Below are positions 1-5,998 of a stretch of 35,175 bases of DNA, piece after piece. Numbering within the stretch: position 1 is the stretch's first letter; every line of letters starts with the position of its first letter. The DNA is from Elusimicrobiota bacterium (GTDB taxonomy: Bacteria > Elusimicrobiota > UBA8919): contig JAFGLF010000045.1 of assembly GCA_016928195.1 (NCBI GenBank), positions 1 through 35,175 of the forward strand. The letters are read 5' to 3'. The notes below the pieces were generated by a model. That model worked only from the letters and a program-made list of their open reading frames with translations, was not told the DNA's origin and did not search any database. The position numbers and the translations under genes were made by a program.

Positions 1-42
1 AGGCACGGATTGGAGGATGGTCTACGGACTTAATAATAAATT

Positions 43-76
43 AGGCAAGTGTCGGATACCTATTGACACTATGCCT
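43..76 (+). other. Stem-loop in the amtB1 leader
   Basis: AGGCA-AGTGTC (43-53) pairs with GACACT (65-70) and TGCCT (72-76), with one bulged A and an 11-base loop. It sits just before the GGAG ribosome-binding site (82-85) of the first amtB. It is not followed by a T-run, so it is not an intrinsic terminator, and its loop is not the A-x-x-G-x-x type seen in the other nitrogen leaders here. It could affect translation start or mRNA stability. The upstream part of this leader is outside the window. Confidence 0.5.
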
Positions 77-90
77 TCATTGGAGAGAAT

Positions 91-1326
91 ATGATAAATT
101 CTGGTGATGTAGCGTGGATATTGACTTCAGCAGCACTTGTTATGATGATGACTGTGCCGGGGCTTGCCTTGTTTTACGGCGGTCTGGTAAGAAGAAAAAA
201 TGTTCTTGCAACTATGATGCAGTCGTTTTTTATTCTATGTATTATAAGTATTCAGTGGATACTGTGGGGATACAGTCTGTCGTTCGGACCGGATAAATGG
301 CATTTCATAGGCAGTCTTGCATGGTTCGGTCTTAAAGGAGTTGGAATGGCGCCCAACCCTGACTATGCAGCAACCATCCCGCATCTTTTATTTATGTCAT
401 ATCAGATGATGTTTGCCGTTATTACACCTGCTCTTATAACAGGAGCATTTGCAGAAAGAATGAAGTTTTCAACTTATGTTGTATTTACACTGCTCTGGGT
501 AACTTTTGTATACGACCCTGTATGCCATTGGGTATGGGGTGTAGGCGGGTGGCTCAGGAATTTAGGAGCTCTTGATTTTGCCGGCGGGACGGTTGTACAT
601 ATATCCTCCGGAATCTCAGCACTTGTCTGTGCTCTATTATTAGGTAATAGACGCAGATATGGCTATGACCCCATGCCTCCGCATAATCTTACGCTGACAG
701 TGATAGGTGCAGCACTTTTATGGTTCGGATGGTTTGGATTTAATGCCGGTAGTGCTTTGGGTGCCAATGAAATTGCTGTATCTGCTTTTATAGCTACCAA
801 TACAGCTGGTGCCACCGCAGCGTTGGTATGGATGGGCATAGAGTGGTTTATAAACGGAAAACCTACAATGCTCGGAGGTGCTACGGGCGCTATAGCAGGT
901 CTTGCTGCTGTAACCCCTGCAGCAGGATTTATATCAGCAGCATCGGCAATCGGCATAGGTATTCTTGCAGGCATAGTTTGCTATATAGCCGTAGCAATAG
1001 TGAAGCTCAAATTGTCATATGATGACAGTCTCGATGCTTTCGGCGTGCATGGTATAGGCGGTATAATTGGAACACTGGCTACAGGTCTTTTTGCACAGAA
1101 GATGGTAAATGCATCAGGAGCTAACGGCTTATTTTTTGGTAACCCGTCACAATTTAATGTTCAATTAATAGGAGTTGTTGCTATTGCAGCATATTCAATA
1201 GCTGTGACATTTATCATATTAAAAGTATTGGATGCTGTTATGGGTTTAAGAGTATCAAATGAAGAAGAAGTGATAGGACTTGATATAACACAGCATGAAG
1301 AGAGCGCATATACGCTGCTTGACTAA
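91..1326 (+). CDS. amtB: Ammonium transporter AmtB (copy 1)
   Basis: This is an Amt/Rh-family ammonium channel of 411 residues that moves ammonium/ammonia across the inner membrane. The central-pore twin histidines are visible as H170 (in FAGGTVVH) and H320 (in DAFGVHG), and the conserved aspartate as D162. The AFAERMKF signature is near residue 120. The C-terminal tail GLRVSNEEEVIGLD, which talks to PII in known family members, is intact. There is no signal peptide, as in several non-enterobacterial Amt proteins, and the hydrophobic pattern fits 11 membrane helices. GGAG at 82-85 supports the ATG at 91. A PII gene follows after 13 bases, the usual amtB-glnK pairing, so PII probably blocks the channel when nitrogen is plentiful. 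Confidence 0.97.
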   Translation: MINSGDVAWILTSAALVMMMTVPGLALFYGGLVRRKNVLATMMQSFFILCIISIQWILWGYSLSFGPDKWHFIGSLAWFGLKGVGMAPNPDYAATIPHLLFMSYQMMFAVITPALITGAFAERMKFSTYVVFTLLWVTFVYDPVCHWVWGVGGWLRNLGALDFAGGTVVHISSGISALVCALLLGNRRRYGYDPMPPHNLTLTVIGAALLWFGWFGFNAGSALGANEIAVSAFIATNTAGATAALVWMGIEWFINGKPTMLGGATGAIAGLAAVTPAAGFISAASAIGIGILAGIVCYIAVAIVKLKLSYDDSLDAFGVHGIGGIIGTLATGLFAQKMVNASGANGLFFGNPSQFNVQLIGVVAIAAYSIAVTFIILKVLDAVMGLRVSNEEEVIGLDITQHEESAYTLLD

Positions 1327-1339
1327 GGAGGGATAAAAG

Positions 1340-1681
1340 ATGAAATTAATAATAGCAGTTATCCAGCCGCACAAACTTGAAGATGTGTTGCAGGAATTGG
1401 ACAAAGAGAAGGTTTATTTAAAAACTGTTTCGCATGTTCTCGGCTGCGGCCGGCAGAAAGGAATAACCCAGATATACAGAGGAAAAAAGGAGACAGGGAA
1501 CCTTCTCAAGAAGGTAAGGCTTGAAATAGCAGTAAACGAAGATTTCGTCGAACCGGCGGTAGAAGCTATAACTAAAGGTGCCAAGACCGGCAATATCGGT
1601 GACGGCAAAATCTTTGTTTTGGATTTATCCGAATGTGTAAGGATCAGGACGCATGAAAAGGGTAATATAGCAATAGGATAA
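1340..1681 (+). CDS. glnK: PII nitrogen regulatory protein (copy 1, GlnK-like)
   Basis: This is a 113-residue PII signal protein, a trimer that senses ATP/ADP and 2-oxoglutarate and binds partners such as AmtB through its T-loop. The PII signatures are clear: [12 protein letters not shown] at the start of the T-loop (37-48), the B-loop [12 protein letters not shown] (83-94) and C-terminal RIRTHEKG. Q39, which contacts 2-oxoglutarate in known PII proteins, and Y46 are present. Position 51, the uridylylated tyrosine of enterobacterial PII, is Glu, so the classical GlnD modification site is missing. A strong ribosome-binding site (AAGGAGGG) lies just upstream. It is paired with amtB1 and followed 37 bases later by a Dph6-like gene, probably on one transcript. 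Confidence 0.96.
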   Translation: MKLIIAVIQPHKLEDVLQELDKEKVYLKTVSHVLGCGRQKGITQIYRGKKETGNLLKKVRLEIAVNEDFVEPAVEAITKGAKTGNIGDGKIFVLDLSECVRIRTHEKGNIAIG

Positions 1682-1718
1682 AAAGTTTATAGTGAGATTT
1701 TAAATAAAGGAATATTCT

Positions 1719-2396
1719 ATGAAGGATTTAGCTGTTATATCATCATGGAGCGGCGGAAAGGATAGCAGTTTTGCCTGCTACAAAGCAATTAGAAGTGGAT
1801 ATAAGATTAGATGTTTGTTGAATTTTATATCCAGGGAGCATAAGCGCTGCTGTTTCCACGGCATTGAAGCTGAACTTTTGAAATTACAGGCTGAGGCAAT
1901 AGGAGTACCTCTTGTACAAAAAGAAGTTAGTCCTGATATGCAGAAATACGAAGAGGAGTTTAAGGAAGCGGTTTTGTCATTAAAAAAAGAAGAGAATATA
2001 GAAAAAATGGTTTTTGGGGATATATATCTTCTTGACCAGATAAACTGGGTTGAACGTGTATGTAAAGATTTAAAAATTGTACCAATAGAACCGCTGTGGA
2101 ATATTCATCCTTTAAAGATTATGGAGGAGTTTATAGAGTTAGGTTTTAAGGCAATTATTGTCAGTTGCAAGGATGATGTTCTTGGAAAGGATTTTATCGG
2201 AAGATATTTAGATAAGGGGATAGTTAAGGAATTTAAATCAAGGAATATATGTCCTTGCGGAGAGAACGGCGAATTCCATACCCTTGTAGTGGACGGACCC
2301 ATATTCAAAAGGAAAATTAATATATTAAAAAGTGAACCGGTTTTTAAGGATGGATTCTGGAAACATTGGTTTCTGGATATTAAAGAATATAATTGA
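1719..2396 (+). CDS. Dph6-like PP-loop ATP pyrophosphatase
   Basis: This 225-residue protein belongs to the ATP_bind_4/Dph6 (diphthine-ammonia ligase-like) family of adenine nucleotide alpha hydrolases. The PP-loop SGGKDS is at residues 11-16 and the family's C-terminal block CGENGEFHTLVVDGP is near 195-209. In archaea and eukaryotes this family uses ATP and ammonium to amidate diphthine on EF-2. Bacteria lack diphthamide, so the bacterial role is unknown. Its position as third gene after amtB and PII suggests an ammonium-using amidation, but that is inference. It starts at ATG 1719 after AAAGGA. No terminator is seen before the next leader. Confidence 0.85.
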   Translation: MKDLAVISSWSGGKDSSFACYKAIRSGYKIRCLLNFISREHKRCCFHGIEAELLKLQAEAIGVPLVQKEVSPDMQKYEEEFKEAVLSLKKEENIEKMVFGDIYLLDQINWVERVCKDLKIVPIEPLWNIHPLKIMEEFIELGFKAIIVSCKDDVLGKDFIGRYLDKGIVKEFKSRNICPCGENGEFHTLVVDGPIFKRKINILKSEPVFKDGFWKHWFLDIKEYN

Positions 2397-2403
2397 ATGT
2401 ACA

Positions 2404-2435
2404 GTTACCAAAGCAGGTAGTTTTTTACTTATATA
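2404..2435 (+). promoter_or_regulatory. Promoter-like block A of the omp-amtB2 leader
   Basis: The block begins GTTACCAAA (2404-2412), continues with CAGG and ends GTTTTTTACTTATATA, with a -10-like TATATA at 2430-2435. No TTGACA-like hexamer lies 16-18 bases upstream of it. The same block recurs before glnA (5842-5873) with only three differences over about 30 positions, and in both places sits a short distance before the first leader hairpin. This suggests a common promoter that needs an activator or a non-housekeeping sigma factor. Confidence 0.6.
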
Positions 2436-2458
2436 GTTAGAGAGGTAAGGGTCAACAG

Positions 2459-2503
2459 GGAACACAAGGAAGTGTCCAATATATAAAAAAGGCATCGAAG
2501 CCT
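2459..2503 (+). promoter_or_regulatory. ANTAR-type dual hairpin leader (omp-amtB2-PII unit)
   Basis: Hairpin P1 (2459-2477): GG-(A)-ACAC pairs with GTGT-CC around the six-base loop AAGGAA. Hairpin P2 (2490-2503): AGGC pairs with GCCT around the six-base loop ATCGAA. Both loops have A at position 1 and G at position 4, the signature recognised by ANTAR RNA-binding regulators. The 3' arm of P2 (GCCT) is part of the 5' arm of the terminator at 2499-2536, so P2 and the terminator cannot form together. Binding of an ANTAR protein would be expected to stabilise P2 and let transcription continue into the outer-membrane protein, amtB2 and PII genes. Confidence 0.8.
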
Positions 2504-2536
2504 ACAATCCCCGAAGACGGGAGAGTGGGCTTTTTT
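2499..2536 (+). terminator. Attenuator terminator before the omp-amtB2 unit
   Basis: AGCCTAC (2499-2505) pairs with GTGGGCT (2525-2531) with one G-U pair. An inner CCCG/CGGG stem has an AAGA loop. The structure runs into six Ts (2531-2536). It lies within the leader, 71 bases before the chosen start codon, and overlaps the P2 hairpin, as expected of a conditional terminator. Confidence 0.85.
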
Positions 2537-2607
2537 AGTCGCTGTTTTATGTATATATTAGTTTAAAAAATGAGAAAATGAAAAAGGAACAAAGGTTAAG
2601 GTGGAAT

Positions 2608-3354
2608 ATGTATAATAAAATATTGTGTGTTTATTTATTAGGATTTATTTTGGTTTTCTGTGTTAGGATTGCAGAATGTACGGAAAAAGGAGTGCTTGAG
2701 GGTTCATCTATAAGTGTAAGTGCAGATATTGCCGTAAACTCTAAATATATTTGGAGAGGATTTGCTCTGGATGATGACCCGGTAATGCAGCAGGGTGTAT
2801 ATGTCAGTGCTTATGGAGTTACCGGCAGTATATGGGGAAGTTTTGATATTGATGCTGATGATAATCTAAGTTCGGATGAATTTGATTGGACTATGAATTA
2901 TACTTATGAGAAAAACAAGATTAGTTTATCGTTAGGGCATACATATTATGGTTTTCCTGCATCAAATGCTGAAAGTAAAGAGTTTTATATAGCAGCCGAA
3001 CTGGATATCCCTTCATCGCCGATTTTAACATGGTATCATGATTATGGTAAAGAAAGTTCTGGCGGCGGAGACGGTGATTATTGGGAGTTGGGAATAAGTC
3101 ATAGTGTTCCTTTTAACAAAAATTCTATAACATTTGATTTGATTGGAAATGTTGGTTATAACCATAAACTTTTTATTAATGGAGACGGCTTAGATGTAAG
3201 TATAGGGGCCGGATTGAATATTTCTTTAACCGATAAAATGTTCTTTAATCCGAGTATTAGTTACTCTGTCCCTTTTGCTGACTTGGAAGATTCAAATGAT
3301 GGTAATCAAGATAGTAAATTTTTCGGAGGATTTAAAACATTATTTAATTTTTAA
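2608..3354 (+). CDS. Outer-membrane beta-barrel protein (TorF/TIGR02001-like)
   Basis: From ATG 2608 this is 248 residues. I prefer that start to the upstream in-frame ATG at 2578 because AAGGTGG lies just before it and the protein then begins directly with a signal peptide (MYNKILCVYLLGFILVFC). The mature part has alternating short beta-strands rich in Tyr, Trp and Gly, an early SKYIWRGFALDDDP segment resembling the TorF/TIGR02001 family of putative porins, and ends in phenylalanine (FKTLFNF) like many outer-membrane barrels. The cargo is unknown. It is the first gene of the omp-amtB2-PII unit behind the ANTAR-type attenuator, so a role in letting small nitrogen compounds through the outer membrane is plausible but inferred. 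Confidence 0.75.
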   Translation: MYNKILCVYLLGFILVFCVRIAECTEKGVLEGSSISVSADIAVNSKYIWRGFALDDDPVMQQGVYVSAYGVTGSIWGSFDIDADDNLSSDEFDWTMNYTYEKNKISLSLGHTYYGFPASNAESKEFYIAAELDIPSSPILTWYHDYGKESSGGGDGDYWELGISHSVPFNKNSITFDLIGNVGYNHKLFINGDGLDVSIGAGLNISLTDKMFFNPSISYSVPFADLEDSNDGNQDSKFFGGFKTLFNF

Positions 3355-3412
3355 ATCTATTTCGATATGTGGGTTATATTTGAAAAAACCAGTAAGAGTA
3401 AAGGGGGTAGTT

Positions 3413-4675
3413 ATGGAAAATAATATAATGTACGCCAGTTTAAAAGGAATTGATACTGTTTGGGTTCTTTTGTCTGCTTTTCTTGTATTTTTTATGCAAG
3501 CTGGGTTCGGCATGGTTGAAGCAGGGTTTATAAGAGCAAAGAATACCTGTAATATTTTGACAAAAAATTTTCTGGATTTTTGCATGGCATCCTTGGGTTT
3601 TTTCATTTTTGGATATGCAATAATGTTTGGCTCCGGCAACGGGTTTATGGGATTTAAAGGATGGTTTTTAATAGGTGCCGAAAGTGGAGCCGATGTCCCT
3701 TTATATGCGTTTTGGCTTTTTCAAGCTGTATTTTGTGGTGCAGCCGCAACTATAGTAGCAGGAGGAATGGCAGAAAGAATGAAATTTCCTGCGTATTTGA
3801 TATATTCATTTATCATATCATCATTCATTTATCCGGTAGTCGGTCATTGGATATGGGGCGGAGGATGGCTTTCCAGCTTAGGTTTTGCCGACTTTGCTGG
3901 TTCAACAGTTGTGCATGCCGTCGGAGGATTCGCCGCATTGATAGGAACTATAATTTTAAAACCCAGGTTCGGGAAGTATAACCCTGAGGGTTCTTCAAAT
4001 GTTATTGCCGGCCATTCTATACCTCTGGCGTCTTTGGGTGTGTTTATTCTGTGGTTTGGATGGTTTGGGTTTAACCCTGGCTCAACTTTAAGCGTTGGTG
4101 ACGGCGGTATAATAGCCAGAGTAGCTATAAATACTAACCTGGCAGCAGCGGCAGGCGGAATTTTTGCTATGATTACAGTATGGAAAATGTTTGGTAAACC
4201 GGATCTGTCTATGGCTATGAACGGTGCTCTTGCAGGGCTTGTTGCTATTACTGCTCCCTGTGCATTTGTTGAACCCTGGGCAGCAATCGTTATAGGAGCT
4301 GTTGGGGGGATTATTGTAGTTTTGGGCGTTGTTATATTGGATAAAATTAAGGTAGATGACCCCGTAGGTGCCGTGGCTGTTCACGGTTTTAACGGAGTAT
4401 GGGGGACATTGGCTATAGGATTATTTGGCCAAAGATTATTGGGTCTTGCAAATGATGGACTGTTTTACGGAGGCGGATTAAAACAATTGGGGGTACAGGT
4501 TCTAGGAGTGACTACAGTGATAATTTTTGTACTGATATCTATGGGTATGGTTTTTATGGTGATTGACAGAATAATCGGACTCAGGGTAAGCAGAGAGGAA
4601 GAATTGAAAGGGTTAGATATAGGAGAACACGGAATGGAATCATATTCGGGATTCCAGATATTTACTACTGAATAA
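3413..4675 (+). CDS. amtB: Ammonium transporter AmtB (copy 2)
   Basis: This is a second Amt-family ammonium channel, 420 residues from ATG 3413. That start follows AAGGGGG (about 3401-3407) and gives the normal Amt N-terminus. A longer frame back to 3275 would overlap the preceding gene and add non-family sequence. The pore histidines are H168 and H324, the conserved aspartate is D160, and the motifs GMAERMKF and NPGSTL are present. The C-terminal tail GLRVSREEELKGLDIGEHG is intact, so PII control is likely. It is clearly diverged from copy 1 (different N-terminus and loops), so this is not a recent duplication. It lies 58 bases after the outer-membrane protein gene and about 100 bases before the second PII. 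Confidence 0.96.
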   Translation: MENNIMYASLKGIDTVWVLLSAFLVFFMQAGFGMVEAGFIRAKNTCNILTKNFLDFCMASLGFFIFGYAIMFGSGNGFMGFKGWFLIGAESGADVPLYAFWLFQAVFCGAAATIVAGGMAERMKFPAYLIYSFIISSFIYPVVGHWIWGGGWLSSLGFADFAGSTVVHAVGGFAALIGTIILKPRFGKYNPEGSSNVIAGHSIPLASLGVFILWFGWFGFNPGSTLSVGDGGIIARVAINTNLAAAAGGIFAMITVWKMFGKPDLSMAMNGALAGLVAITAPCAFVEPWAAIVIGAVGGIIVVLGVVILDKIKVDDPVGAVAVHGFNGVWGTLAIGLFGQRLLGLANDGLFYGGGLKQLGVQVLGVTTVIIFVLISMGMVFMVIDRIIGLRVSREEELKGLDIGEHGMESYSGFQIFTTE

Positions 4676-4778
4676 AAGAAACGGAAATATGATAGAAGCA
4701 TACAGAAGTATTAAAGTATTAAGTATATAGAAATCATCGGAAGCGAGGTTTAATTTATTCTGTTTTAAAGGAGGTAAC

Positions 4779-5120
4779 ATGAAATTAGTAATAGCTATGA
4801 TACAGCCGCACAAATTGCCGGATGTAAAAAAAGCGCTTTATGAGGCGGAAGTATTCAAGATGACGGTTACAAATGCACTGGGATGTGGTCAGCAGAAAGG
4901 GTATACCGAAACTTACAGGGGTGTTATTCATGATATTAATCTGCTTAAAAAAGTCAGATTGGAAATAGCCGTCAATGAAGATTTCGTCCGGCGAACTGTA
5001 GATGCCATTATAAAAGGTGCCAAGACCGGCAATATCGGTGATGGTAAAATCTTTGTTCTGGATTTACCTGAATGTATAAGAATAAGAACAGGGGAGGAGG
5101 GGAATACTGCAATAGGGTAA
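4779..5120 (+). CDS. glnK: PII nitrogen regulatory protein (copy 2, GlnK-like)
   Basis: This is a 113-residue PII protein. The start at ATG 4779 is marked by a strong AAAGGAGG sequence. It has [12 protein letters not shown] at the T-loop start, the B-loop [12 protein letters not shown], and C-terminal RIRTGEEG. As in copy 1, position 51 is not tyrosine (it is His), so it should not be uridylylated at the classical site. Position 38 is Gln where copy 1 has Arg, and the T-loop tip differs (VIHDIN against KKETGN), suggesting different partners, most simply its neighbour amtB2. The B-loop and flanking codons are nearly identical to copy 1 at the DNA level. Confidence 0.96.
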   Translation: MKLVIAMIQPHKLPDVKKALYEAEVFKMTVTNALGCGQQKGYTETYRGVIHDINLLKKVRLEIAVNEDFVRRTVDAIIKGAKTGNIGDGKIFVLDLPECIRIRTGEEGNTAIG

Positions 5121-5144
5121 AAAATATTTTTATTAAAAAAGTCC

Positions 5145-5173
5145 TTGACAAAGGATAAATATTACTATATACT
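5145..5173 (+). promoter_or_regulatory. Sigma-70-type promoter of the sigma-like gene
   Basis: TTGACA (5145-5150), a 17-base spacer and TATACT (5168-5173) make a near-consensus housekeeping promoter. The predicted start is around 5180, a few bases before the first leader hairpin at 5186. This contrasts with the two neighbouring leaders, which lack a TTGACA. Confidence 0.85.
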
Positions 5174-5185
5174 ATATATTAGCTA

Positions 5186-5228
5186 AGACACAAAGTTGTG
5201 TTTAAGTTAAGAAAGCAATGTGGCGTTC
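5186..5228 (+). promoter_or_regulatory. ANTAR-type dual hairpin leader (sigma-like gene)
   Basis: P1 (5186-5203): AGACAC pairs with GTGTTT around the six-base loop AAAGTT. P2 (5211-5228): GAAAGC pairs with GCGTTC (one A-G mismatch) around the six-base loop AATGTG. Both loops have A at position 1 and G at position 4. The 3' arm of P2 (GCGTTC) is also the 5' arm of the terminator at 5222-5245, so the two are mutually exclusive. Transcription is predicted to start only a few bases upstream. Confidence 0.8.
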
Positions 5229-5245
5229 GAAAGGACGCCTTTTTT
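5222..5245 (+). terminator. First attenuator terminator before the sigma-like gene
   Basis: GGCGTTC (5222-5228) pairs with GGACGCC (5233-5239), a seven-pair stem with one G-U pair and a GAAA tetraloop, followed directly by six Ts. It overlaps the P2 hairpin. Confidence 0.9.
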
Positions 5246-5271
5246 ACTTATAAATATATAGTTATATAATT

Positions 5272-5287
5272 TACCCATTGAAGGGTA
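5272..5287 (+). promoter_or_regulatory. Third A-x-x-G-x-x hairpin (second P2-like element)
   Basis: TACCC (5272-5276) pairs perfectly with GGGTA (5283-5287) around the six-base loop ATTGAA, again with A at position 1 and G at position 4. Its 3' arm is part of the 5' arm of the second terminator (5281-5326). No separate P1-like hairpin is visible between the first terminator and this one. Confidence 0.65.
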
Positions 5288-5326
5288 TTCGGTGTCATGG
5301 ATGACAGAGAATACCCTTTTTATTTT
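5281..5326 (+). terminator. Second attenuator terminator before the sigma-like gene
   Basis: AAGGGTATTC (5281-5290) pairs with GAATACCCTT (5309-5318), with an inner TGTCA/TGACA stem, and runs into a T-rich tract to 5326. It is the strongest intrinsic terminator in the window. It lies upstream of the ATG at 5339 and contains the rejected ATG at 5297. Confidence 0.85.
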
Positions 5327-5338
5327 CAGGAAAATAAA

Positions 5339-5839
5339 ATGGATTTTAGAATATTACTGGAAAAAATAACACCTGCACTCAGGAATATCGCACGTAAACA
5401 CCTGCTATATGGTTTTTACAGTGAGGAAGATCTTTATCAGGAGATGTGTCTTTATTTGTGGCAGCATTATGGTCAGGGTCTCCCTATAGGCATAAATGAG
5501 TCTTATGTTATTAAAGGATGCGAATTTCATATACAAAATTTTTTAAGAAAAGGCAGGCCTAAGGTAACAGTTTCAAGTCTGGATGAGCTTATATCTCCCG
5601 GAGGCCAGACATTAGGCGATATTCTGGAGGATAAAAGTAGGACTTTTGCTTCGAGTATGGAAGATAAACTTACAATAGATAAAATAAATGGGATAGGGCT
5701 TACTGAGAAAGAGAAGTCAGTATTTTCTTATCTGTTAAAAGGATATACGGTACGTGAAATAGCAGGAGAGCTCGGTGTTTCGCATGTTATGATTATGAAA
5801 TATAAAAAGAGCATAATAAAAAAATGGAATAAAAAATAA
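5339..5839 (+). CDS. Small sigma-70-like (ECF-type) regulator
   Basis: From ATG 5339 (preceded by CAGGAAAA) this is 166 residues. An in-frame ATG at 5297 lies inside a terminator hairpin and has no good ribosome-binding site. The N-terminal half has a sigma region-2-like helix pair (SEEDLYQEMCLYLWQ). The C-terminal half is a clear region-4 helix-turn-helix (LTEKEKSVFSYLLKGYTVREIAGELGVSHVMIMKYKKS). Length and layout fit an ECF-type sigma factor; a stand-alone region-4 DNA-binding regulator is the alternative. It sits between the amtB2-PII unit and glnA, and its leader carries two stacked conditional terminators. No anti-sigma gene is adjacent. It is a candidate for recognising the unusual promoter block found before both neighbours; that link is inferred. 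Confidence 0.75.
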   Translation: MDFRILLEKITPALRNIARKHLLYGFYSEEDLYQEMCLYLWQHYGQGLPIGINESYVIKGCEFHIQNFLRKGRPKVTVSSLDELISPGGQTLGDILEDKSRTFASSMEDKLTIDKINGIGLTEKEKSVFSYLLKGYTVREIAGELGVSHVMIMKYKKSIIKKWNKK

Positions 5840-5841
5840 GG

Positions 5842-5873
5842 GTTACCAAAACAGGATGTTTTTTACTTATAAT
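5842..5873 (+). promoter_or_regulatory. Promoter-like block B of the glnA leader
   Basis: GTTACCAAA (5842-5850), then CAGG, then GTTTTTTACTTATAAT, containing TATAAT at 5868-5873. It is almost identical to the block at 2404-2435. The base region where a -35 would sit reads ACCAAA or TTACCA, not TTGACA. It begins just after the stop codon of the sigma-like gene. Confidence 0.65.
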
Positions 5874-5889
5874 AGTAGAAGGGACATAG

Positions 5890-5932
5890 TGCACAAGGAT
5901 TGTGCAGGATTAGCTTGGAACAAAGGCGTTCT
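5890..5932 (+). promoter_or_regulatory. ANTAR-type dual hairpin leader (glnA)
   Basis: P1 (5890-5906): TGCAC pairs with GTGCA around AAGGATT; the loop starts A-A-G-G but has seven bases rather than six. P2 (5917-5932): GGAAC pairs with GTTCT around the six-base loop AAAGGC, with A at position 1 and G at position 4. The 3' arm of P2 (GTTCT) is also the 5' arm of the terminator at 5927-5966. This is the same layout as in the other two leaders, so glnA expression is probably controlled by antitermination. Confidence 0.78.
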
Positions 5933-5966
5933 CAAGAGGTCTGGATTTATTTGGGAACGTTTTTTT
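5927..5966 (+). terminator. Attenuator terminator before glnA
   Basis: CGTTCTCAAG (5927-5936) pairs with TTTGGGAACG (5950-5959), ten pairs including two G-U, followed by seven Ts (5960-5966). It lies 32 bases before the glnA start codon and overlaps the P2 hairpin. Confidence 0.88.
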
Positions 5967-5998
5967 ATGGGCGAAGTCCTAAAAAAGGAGGTAGGAAA

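Noticed and set aside
43-76. amtB1 leader stem-loop as a fourth ANTAR target
   Set aside because: The loop has 11 bases, no T-run follows and no overlapping terminator is seen; the relevant upstream sequence is outside the window.
663-974. Antisense open frames within amtB, gltB, carB and the RND gene
   Set aside because: They are shadows of the real genes, with compositions typical of reverse frames and no family resemblance or ribosome-binding sites.
5297-5338. Upstream ATG (5297) as start of the sigma-like gene
   Set aside because: It lies in the loop of the second terminator hairpin and lacks a ribosome-binding site; ATG 5339 has CAGGAAAA just upstream and begins the region-2 homology.
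2404-5873. Sigma-54 (-24/-12) promoters before the nitrogen genes
   Set aside because: I found no TGGCAC-N5-TTGC-type pair in the leaders; the shared block has a different sequence and no AAA+ NtrC-type activator is encoded in the window.
5900-5998. Longer glnA reading frame from 5900
   Set aside because: It would translate through P2 and the attenuator terminator, adds non-family residues, and the perfect AAGGAGG before 5999 marks the real start.
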